The notes under the pieces were generated by a model, which was given only the letters and a program-made list of their open reading frames with translations, did no database searches and was not told the origin of the DNA. Position numbers and translations under genes: made by a program. A stretch of DNA of 64,000 bases from a virus: IMG/VR virus record IMGVR_UViG_3300044629_000431, positions 1 through 64,000 of that record; one strand, written 5' to 3'. Positions within the stretch are counted from its first letter, which is position 1. Each line of letters opens with the position of its first letter. Positions 59,637 through 64,000 of this stretch are shown one piece after another.

Positions 59637-60413
59637 ATGGAAAGAGGCATCATCTATCTCATTCTCAACAAGCAAACAGGTGAAAAATACGTCGGAAACA
59701 CCACACTTGCGATGAATAAAGAATGGGTACACCACATCGACCGTTCTAAAAGAATGTCATCTGAACCTTTACATAAGGCATTCAGACAATATGGTGTGCA
59801 TAACTTTATGATCAAAGAGTTAGATGAATACGATGATACCTGTTTAGAGAACAAACTCAATGAATGGATAGACAAATATAAACCTGAATACAATCTTATT
59901 GTTACTAATGTAGAAAAAACGGTAATCTCAATGCAGGAAAAGCGGGAACCCGTAGGGTTGAGCGATAGCGAGATACCTAAACCTAAAAAAGAAAGAACAT
60001 ATAAGTCATCACCACACCTTATACAATGGAATGAAGAGAATAGAGGAGATGGTAAACACTTTGGTATTAAAATAAGAGGTAAGAACTTAGATACTGGTTT
60101 ATGTACTGACTATGAAAATGCAAGAGTCGCAGCAGAACAAGTGACAGGTAATCCGCGAAACAATTCTAACATTCTACTTGCTGCCAAAACTGGTAGAACT
60201 GCATACGGATACAAATGGCAATTATTAGAAGAGAAGAAGAATAAAAGATCGGTATTTGGTGTCCATAAAAAAACGGGGTTGATTGGTCCCCGTTATGAAA
60301 GTATTAACGCTGCTGTTCGTGCCTTTGAATGTACTGATAAACACAGCATTCTCAAAAGTCTGAAGAACCCTGGTAAGTACAGTTGGAAGGGTTACTTTTG
60401 GTTCTTTGGTTGA
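59637..60413 (+). CDS. GIY-YIG endonuclease-like protein with NUMOD-type C-terminus
   Basis: A 258-residue protein, the only clear plus-strand gene. GIIY (4-7) and YVG (18-20) form the GIY-YIG signature, followed by a helix with H32/H33 and the conserved glutamate region (CLENKLNEW, about 70-78). The catalytic arginine usually found before the tryptophan (here W30) is K28-E29, so activity is doubtful. The C-terminal half has two NUMOD/IENR1-like DNA-binding repeats (ARVAAEQVTGN...YGYKWQL and SINAAVRAFECTD...WKGYFWF). It resembles free-standing homing endonucleases of T4-type phages. Its 3' end overlaps a minus-strand gene by 22 nt. Confidence 0.85.
   Translation: MERGIIYLILNKQTGEKYVGNTTLAMNKEWVHHIDRSKRMSSEPLHKAFRQYGVHNFMIKELDEYDDTCLENKLNEWIDKYKPEYNLIVTNVEKTVISMQEKREPVGLSDSEIPKPKKERTYKSSPHLIQWNEENRGDGKHFGIKIRGKNLDTGLCTDYENARVAAEQVTGNPRNNSNILLAAKTGRTAYGYKWQLLEEKKNKRSVFGVHKKTGLIGPRYESINAAVRAFECTDKHSILKSLKNPGKYSWKGYFWFFG
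60267..60294 (-). terminator. minus-strand terminator inside the GIY-YIG coding region
   Basis: A perfect 7-bp stem (AACGGGG/CCCCGTT) with a 9-nt loop, followed on the minus strand by a run of seven T residues. It would end the leftward operon from 60.4-64 kb. Confidence 0.8.
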
Positions 60414-60652
60414 ACTGTTGCCTTATACGGAACTTTACCAGTCTCGGTATACATCAGAATATCATACTTGAACTTGCATTCTAATGGACGTTCATTGCAC
60501 AACTTGAGTGTTTGATTGACCGTTGACTGATGTGTCACTGCACCAGAGAGTGAATATCCAATAAGTGTTGAAAGAATACAATAAACAGGTATCAGAAAAC
60601 TGGTACGATTTCTGAGTCTGTGTACCCTTGTTTCTTCACGTGTTGTTCCCAT
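60392..60652 (-). CDS. small membrane protein
   Basis: An 86-residue protein with a basic N-terminus (MGTTREETRVHRLRNRTS) and one membrane segment (FLIPVYCILSTLIGYSLSG, about 19-37), then a soluble tail with two cysteines (LKLCNERPLECKFKYDI). Probably anchored in the inner membrane with the tail in the periplasm. Its 3' end overlaps the GIY-YIG gene convergently. Function unknown. Confidence 0.65.
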   Translation of the reverse strand: MGTTREETRVHRLRNRTSFLIPVYCILSTLIGYSLSGAVTHQSTVNQTLKLCNERPLECKFKYDILMYTETGKVPYKATVQPKNQK

Positions 60653-60670
60653 AATGATGCATCCTCAATG

Positions 60671-60913
60671 TTATAGAAAATTGCGGTTTGTTTGGTGATT
60701 TTGTTCTTCTTCAATTTGTAGTATACAACTTGGTATTTCATTGTCATTCCAATGTCGAATTACGCCTGCAATAATAAAAAGATTAGTGAGAAGATAAGTG
60801 CCGAATATAATAGTCCGTATATGAGCAACGTGGTCTGATTCTCTGTCATTCTTTGATGCCTTTTCGCCTAATGCCTTTGCCCAGAATCTCCATAATGTTT
60901 TTCTCTTCTTCAT
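60671..60913 (-). CDS. small membrane protein, cyanophage-conserved
   Basis: An 80-residue protein: positive N-terminus (MKKRKTLWRFWAKALGEKAS), one membrane segment (IRTIIFGTYLLTNLFIIAGV, about 32-51), and RHWNDNEIP. I recall this TLWRFWAK...GVIRHWND pattern in many cyanophages. The ATG overlaps the upstream stop (ATGA). Role unknown. Confidence 0.75.
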   Translation of the reverse strand: MKKRKTLWRFWAKALGEKASKNDRESDHVAHIRTIIFGTYLLTNLFIIAGVIRHWNDNEIPSCILQIEEEQNHQTNRNFL

Positions 60914-61575
60914 GGAACTTTATAACGTTTGCCGATGTCAGGGTTGTATGGAAGTAGGTCTGCTTCAATCTTTATTTCCTTTTGCTTTTCTTTTGTGGTT
61001 CTTGTATCCAGAACATTGGTATTCATTAACTTTGGAGCAGTCATTTGTTCTGGTACATAAGAGTCTGCCAGACCAACACCAGTTGATGTTCTCATTCCTG
61101 GTCGATACTTGAGTTGAGCAGTGAGTGGAATCTTATCCTGGTTGCGGTCATAGGCAGCAGCCATTCTTGCAGATAATGTTGCTTTGACTGGTGTTGCTTT
61201 TTCTTTTGCCTGTTGAATCTTTGCTAGAAAGTCTTTGAATGTTGTTTGTGTTCCAGTTCTTAATGCTTGACCTGATGAATACCGTTCTCTTTCGGAGGCA
61301 GAAGATTCAGATGGTTTTGGTTGTGCAACTGGTTTTGCTTGTGGTGCCTGAGCAACTGGTTTTGGTGTCACACCAAACTGTGAAAGACGTGACTTTAACT
61401 CTGCCTGAAAGTTCTTGAATGATCTCCAGTCACTTGTTGTTTTTGGTGATGTGATCTGTGCTCCAGAAGAGTGCTTCCAAATGTTGTGCTTTCCCGTATC
61501 ACGCACAAGTTCAAATCCTTTCTCAAGGGCATGTTTTGCAAACGGGTCTTTTCTGCCTTCTTGTATGTCGTTCAC
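60910..61575 (-). CDS. protein with HicA-like N-terminal domain
   Basis: A 221-residue protein. Residues about 14-65 (ALEKGFELVRDTGKHNIWKH, SSGAQITSPKTTSDWRSFKN, FQAELKSRL) resemble the small dsRBD-like HicA/YcfA fold with its central histidine (H29 or H34). The rest is low-complexity Pro/Ala/Gln-rich (about 70-95) and a conserved tail with AYDRNQDKIPLTAQLKYRPG. No HicB antitoxin gene is next to it. An RNA-binding role is inference. Confidence 0.6.
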   Translation of the reverse strand: MNDIQEGRKDPFAKHALEKGFELVRDTGKHNIWKHSSGAQITSPKTTSDWRSFKNFQAELKSRLSQFGVTPKPVAQAPQAKPVAQPKPSESSASERERYSSGQALRTGTQTTFKDFLAKIQQAKEKATPVKATLSARMAAAYDRNQDKIPLTAQLKYRPGMRTSTGVGLADSYVPEQMTAPKLMNTNVLDTRTTKEKQKEIKIEADLLPYNPDIGKRYKVP

Positions 61576-61838
61576 TACTTCTCTGAAAGAATCTCTTCTG
61601 AATATTTATCAGTACGGTATCCGACATACTCTAATTGACTCCACTGTTCTTTGTAACAAAGCACAAGCACTCTGTTGTTTTTGTGCAGTGAACATGCTTG
61701 AATGTTTTGTTCATCTTTTGGAAACACATTGGTCTCAATGGTGATGTACTCCTTATCGGCAAAGTATACCCACCCCTCAACACCTTTGGTCCATGAAACA
61801 TAGTCATTCAAACTGGGTTTATACATACGCTGCTTCAA
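61575..61838 (-). CDS. small cyanophage protein
   Basis: An 87-residue beta-rich protein (YKPSLNDYVSWTKGVEGWVY, FADKEYITIETNV, LVLCYKEQWSQLEYVGYR). This YVSW.KGVEGWVYF...YITIE pattern recurs in cyanophages. It may carry an SH3-like barrel. It overlaps the genes at both ends. Function unknown. Confidence 0.75.
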   Translation of the reverse strand: MKQRMYKPSLNDYVSWTKGVEGWVYFADKEYITIETNVFPKDEQNIQACSLHKNNRVLVLCYKEQWSQLEYVGYRTDKYSEEILSEK

Positions 61839-62097
61839 GTGGAGTTTGCTTTGGAATCATTGCAGAATACGGTGTTGTGTTTCCTATATCCACCGACTGT
61901 CCAATGGTTTTGGAGTTGATGGGGGAATAATAGGTTCTTGTTTTTGTGTTGTAGAACCCCCAGATACAACGGACGGGATCACCAAGATTGTAGTCAAACC
62001 GACGCTGATAATGAATCCAGATAGCAATAACATTGCGTTTAAACTCTGTTTGCTCATAATACATTCTTTTGGGTGCCTTATGGGGAAACTCAAGCAT
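61819..62097 (-). CDS. small cyanophage protein
   Basis: A 92-residue protein. I use the ATG 62095-62097, overlapping the upstream stop by 8 nt, instead of an earlier ATG that would overlap the previous gene by 59 nt. Core: AIWIHYQRRFDYNLGDPVRC, WGFYNTKTRTYYSPINSKTI, TTPYSAMIP. It pairs with the next gene in many cyanophages. Function unknown. Confidence 0.7.
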   Translation of the reverse strand: MLEFPHKAPKRMYYEQTEFKRNVIAIWIHYQRRFDYNLGDPVRCIWGFYNTKTRTYYSPINSKTIGQSVDIGNTTPYSAMIPKQTPLEAAYV

Positions 62098-62251
62098 CGA
62101 CAACGGCACGGAGACGGTTTGGATTGTATCCTTCGGCAATGAGGTCATTTAACTTTGCACTTGCTTGTTCTTTGGTCAGTTGAACAGTATCAACATCCAC
62201 CAGTTCCCAACCGCTGGTGGTCAGTTCTTCAAGACGATAAAGTTTTTCCAT
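62090..62251 (-). CDS. small cyanophage protein
   Basis: A 53-residue protein read from sequence (MEKLYRLEELTTSGWELVDV, QLTKEQASAKLNDLIAEGYN, PNRLRAVVDA). The YRLEE.TT.GWEL...L...EGYNPN.LRAV pattern is common in cyanophages. Function unknown. Confidence 0.75.
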   Translation of the reverse strand: MEKLYRLEELTTSGWELVDVDTVQLTKEQASAKLNDLIAEGYNPNRLRAVVDA

Positions 62252-62256
62252 GGTTA

Positions 62257-62487
62257 TCAGGTCGTAAATGCATCAATGATACCAGATTCATACTCATCCA
62301 CAAGAGCAAACTTTTGTGCCTTGACAACGTTTGGCATAATCAGATTCTGATAACGTTCATCAAAACCTTCTTCTTCTGCAAGAAGTTCAAATGCTTCCGT
62401 GTCATTCTCAGCAATCAGTGAAACGACTCCACCATACTCAGAAGATGGAAACGGAACCCAGTAGTCAACAATGTAAAGAGATTTCAT
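62257..62487 (-). CDS. small cyanophage protein
   Basis: A 76-residue acidic protein (MKSLYIVDYWVPFPSSEYGG, VVSLIAENDTEAFELLAEEE). The LYIVDYWVPFPSSEYGG opening recurs in cyanophage early regions. Function unknown. Confidence 0.75.
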   Translation of the reverse strand: MKSLYIVDYWVPFPSSEYGGVVSLIAENDTEAFELLAEEEGFDERYQNLIMPNVVKAQKFALVDEYESGIIDAFTT

Positions 62488-62500
62488 TGGTATGTGTAAA

Positions 62501-62680
62501 TTACTCCTTTATTTTAGTATGACGCTCAGTGTTTGTCAAGTTTGCAAGTTGTCTTTGAATCTCAAACTTGACGGGAAACAAATGTGATGAAAAGAAACCA
62601 GCATACTGCCCATCCTTGAGAAGATTGTAAATGTTCTCAACCTGCATCTGTGCCAGAATGAGTTTTGTCTTCTGGTCCAT
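62501..62680 (-). CDS. small cyanophage protein
   Basis: A 59-residue protein (MDQKTKLILAQMQVENIYNL, QYAGFFSSHLFPVKFEIQRQ). The ATG 62678-62680 shares one base with the upstream stop (TGATG). Function unknown. Confidence 0.65.
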   Translation of the reverse strand: MDQKTKLILAQMQVENIYNLLKDGQYAGFFSSHLFPVKFEIQRQLANLTNTERHTKIKE

Positions 62681-62862
62681 CAAACAAACTCCTGAATGTA
62701 GTAGTCTACGGTGACTTCCAGTTCTGCTGCTTTTTGTTCATAAAAGTTGTCAGTGTACTGCTGGGCAGCGACCCATGCTTGATGGTTAAACTGTTCGACC
62801 TCAGCATGTTTCATAAAGTCTTCAAATGCGTTCATAAACTGTTTAATGTCCTCGTCGTTCAT
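62680..62862 (-). CDS. small acidic helical protein
   Basis: A 60-residue protein (MNDEDIKQFMNAFEDFMKHA, QKAAELEVTVDYYIQEFV), helical and acidic. Overlaps the upstream membrane peptide gene (ATGA). No family recognised. Confidence 0.65.
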   Translation of the reverse strand: MNDEDIKQFMNAFEDFMKHAEVEQFNHQAWVAAQQYTDNFYEQKAAELEVTVDYYIQEFV

Positions 62863-63008
62863 TTTGCGTAGCGGCAGTTAGGGTGAGGTGCAGGAAGTTC
62901 GGCACATGCTTTATCATATGCCTTGAACAGTTCTTGGTCACGTTTGATGAGAACACCGTTCCACATCAAAATAGCAATGAAAGCGAGAAAGATGTAAGAG
63001 GTCTTCAT
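62859..63008 (-). CDS. small membrane-anchored peptide
   Basis: A 49-residue protein (MKTSYIFLAFIAILMWNGVL, IKRDQELFKAYDKACAELPA, NCRYAK). Residues 5-21 form a membrane anchor or signal; the tail has two cysteines. It is too short for a lipoprotein and lacks a lipobox. Function unknown. Confidence 0.65.
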   Translation of the reverse strand: MKTSYIFLAFIAILMWNGVLIKRDQELFKAYDKACAELPAPHPNCRYAK

Positions 63009-63268
63009 CAGCAGGCACCGTAGAAAGGATTGCCAAGTTGAGGCAGGTTGGAGTTGTCACGGGTCTCAGTGTAACCAAGTGCCACACGCTCACGGATGTC
63101 CAGCAGCATCTCCACACGGTTCAGAAACTTCTTCGACACTTGACCGTGAGGAGCAAAGGTAACAGCACGGAGAAACCACTCTTTGCTGATGTCACCGTAG
63201 GGGGTCTTGACGGGGTAGAAGTCAACAACCATGTTACCGTCCTTGCTGGTCAGTTGAGGCGTTTGCAT
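63008..63268 (-). CDS. small basic/beta protein
   Basis: An 86-residue protein (MQTPQLTSKDGNMVVDFYPV, AVTFAPHGQVSKKFLNRVEM, ending NPFYGAC). Codon use is more GC-rich than its neighbours. It shares one base with the downstream start (TGATG). No family recognised. Confidence 0.65.
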   Translation of the reverse strand: MQTPQLTSKDGNMVVDFYPVKTPYGDISKEWFLRAVTFAPHGQVSKKFLNRVEMLLDIRERVALGYTETRDNSNLPQLGNPFYGAC

Positions 63269-63302
63269 CGGGTCTTCCCCTTGACTACCTTAGTATTATA
63301 GG

Positions 63303-63506
63303 TCAGAAGGACGGCACCACGTCGTTCCGTAGACCAGTTTGCGAAGTGTCCATCTGCTCAAACACCGTGTAAAGTTTGTTATACAGTGCTGGCACACTTC
63401 CATATTCTCTTGCGATTTGATGTTCTTCCCTGACTCCAAGTAACTGCAGTGCAGATAGAATCACACCAATTTCATGAACATTCAGTTGTACAGTTGTTTC
63501 AGTCAT
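63303..63506 (-). CDS. small helical protein
   Basis: A 67-residue protein starting MTETTVQLNVHEIGVILSAL at ATG 63504-63506, just after the upstream stop. The NVHEIGVILSALQLLG helix resembles a pattern in other phage small proteins. Function unknown. Confidence 0.65.
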   Translation of the reverse strand: MTETTVQLNVHEIGVILSALQLLGVREEHQIAREYGSVPALYNKLYTVFEQMDTSQTGLRNDVVPSF

Positions 63507-63511
63507 TGTTA

Positions 63512-63892
63512 TCAGTCCCAAGATACGTTTTGAAGTAAGAAACCAGGCATTACCATTGACCAGGCACCCTGCTCACCAGTACCACTAATTTTATATTCCC
63601 ATTTATAGGCAAACTTATTATGACTGTCCCAAGTCATAAAACCTTTCTCCTTATCAAACCAGGATTTGATGGTCAGACCAAACCGATTGGAGTAAATGTT
63701 ACGGGTTCGCAGTGCTCCACCAGTCTCACGGGTTTCTACAACCTTACAGGTATCAAACTGAGCCTGAAGACCTGCATCCAGGGCACAAGGAGTTTCATAC
63801 ACAAATGGACGATAGACTTTCGGTTTTTGTGTAGTCTGTGCCAGTGCTGGAGAAGTCAGCAACAAAGTAGCGGCAAGTGCAAGCAGTTTCAT
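63512..63892 (-). CDS. exported protein with signal peptide
   Basis: A 126-residue protein with a clear Sec signal peptide (MKLLALAATLLLTSPALAQT; cleavage expected after ALA, about residue 18). The mature part has two cysteines (C36 and C49) that could form a disulfide, and aromatic segments (IKSWFDKEKGFMTWDSHNKF, YKWEYKISG). A phage protein sent to the periplasm is uncommon and suggests envelope modification or exclusion; that is inference. The ATG overlaps the upstream stop (ATGA). Confidence 0.75.
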   Translation of the reverse strand: MKLLALAATLLLTSPALAQTTQKPKVYRPFVYETPCALDAGLQAQFDTCKVVETRETGGALRTRNIYSNRFGLTIKSWFDKEKGFMTWDSHNKFAYKWEYKISGTGEQGAWSMVMPGFLLQNVSWD

Positions 63893-64000
63893 TCAAACTC
63901 TCCAGTGCGATTATGTGGTTTAGAGTTTTTGAGTGAATAAACTTCTGTGCTCAATGTTTGAACGGCACTATACAGATTGCTTTCGACTTGATTCACTTTA
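63889..64000 (-). CDS. partial gene, C-terminal 36 residues only
   Basis: An open frame from the window edge to the stop at 63889-63891 encodes ...NQVESNLYSAVQTLSTEVYS, then LKNSKPHNRTGEFE. The ATGA overlap with the exported protein gene supports it as real. The start lies outside the window, so it cannot be identified. Confidence 0.5.
   Translation of the reverse strand, partial: KVNQVESNLYSAVQTLSTEVYSLKNSKPHNRTGEFE

Noticed and set aside
59637-60413. GIY-YIG gene inside a group I intron
   Set aside because: The flanking regions show no split gene and no intron core; the gene is free-standing in an intergenic region.
1-64000. tRNA genes and photosynthesis genes common in cyanophages
   Set aside because: No cloverleaf with a GTTCGAATC-type arm and CCA-like end was recognised, and no psbA, psbD, hli or related product appears among the frames.

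Overview
The window is part of the genome of a T4-like contractile-tailed phage of marine or brackish picocyanobacteria (cyanomyovirus, probably on a Synechococcus-type host). This rests on a nearly complete T4 virion module in T4 order, the T4 late sigma factor gp55, T4-like late promoters (TATAAATA or CTAAATA), and genes typical of cyanophages: speD, a DUF3110-like protein and many short conserved cyanophage ORFs. Almost every gene is on the minus strand. The one clear exception is a GIY-YIG gene at 59.6-60.4 kb. No photosynthesis gene, tRNA, rRNA or CRISPR array was seen.

Region 1 (1-6.5 kb, minus): recombination and late transcription genes. These are gp46 (5' part of the gene; its 3' end lies outside the window), a DUF3110-like protein, gp47, gp55, an unknown protein, UvsW and UvsY, followed by a gp19-family tube-like protein and two small proteins. 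A sigma70-type promoter (TTGTCA-N17-TATAAT) drives gp55-gp47-gp46. Late-type motifs mark the other units.

Region 2 (6.5-50 kb, minus): the virion block. Read in transcription order from the right it is gp25, gp6, a 3,969-residue gp7-position protein, gp8, a 2,370-residue DUF4815-type gp10-position protein, small proteins, a fibre/whisker-position protein, gp13, gp14, gp15, gp16, structural and internal proteins, gp17, gp18, gp19, gp20, gp67-like, an unknown protein, gp21, gp22 and gp23. Four of these proteins carry related Gly-Tyr beta repeats. Two small proteins start with a peptide very like the T4 capsid-targeting sequence.

Region 3 (50-52.6 kb, minus): speD, an unknown conserved protein, a glycosyltransferase-like protein and small cyanophage ORFs.

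Region 4 (52.7-58.8 kb, minus): an array of about 20 short genes. The left part (52.74-55.95 kb) is strikingly GC-rich and the right part returns to phage-like composition. Most genes stand alone with their own -10 element (core TACAATACT), an A/C-rich leader with no Shine-Dalgarno site, and often a 24-bp dyad (TGTGCCA-N10-TGGCACA) that overlaps the stop codon. This resembles the PeSL (promoter early/stem-loop) cassettes described in T4-type phages. A divergent ligase-like nucleotidyltransferase (298 aa) sits here.

Region 5 (58.7-59.6 kb): a repeat-rich regulatory stretch. It has a perfect 30-bp palindrome, a dozen copies of a near-palindrome ATCTCGNCGAGAT, two divergent promoters whose -35 boxes lie in a 10-bp inverted repeat, and a second hairpin that reuses the arm of the palindrome.

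Region 6 (59.6-64 kb): the plus-strand GIY-YIG gene, then a tightly packed minus-strand operon of small early-type proteins, several with membrane segments or a signal peptide. It runs off the right edge.
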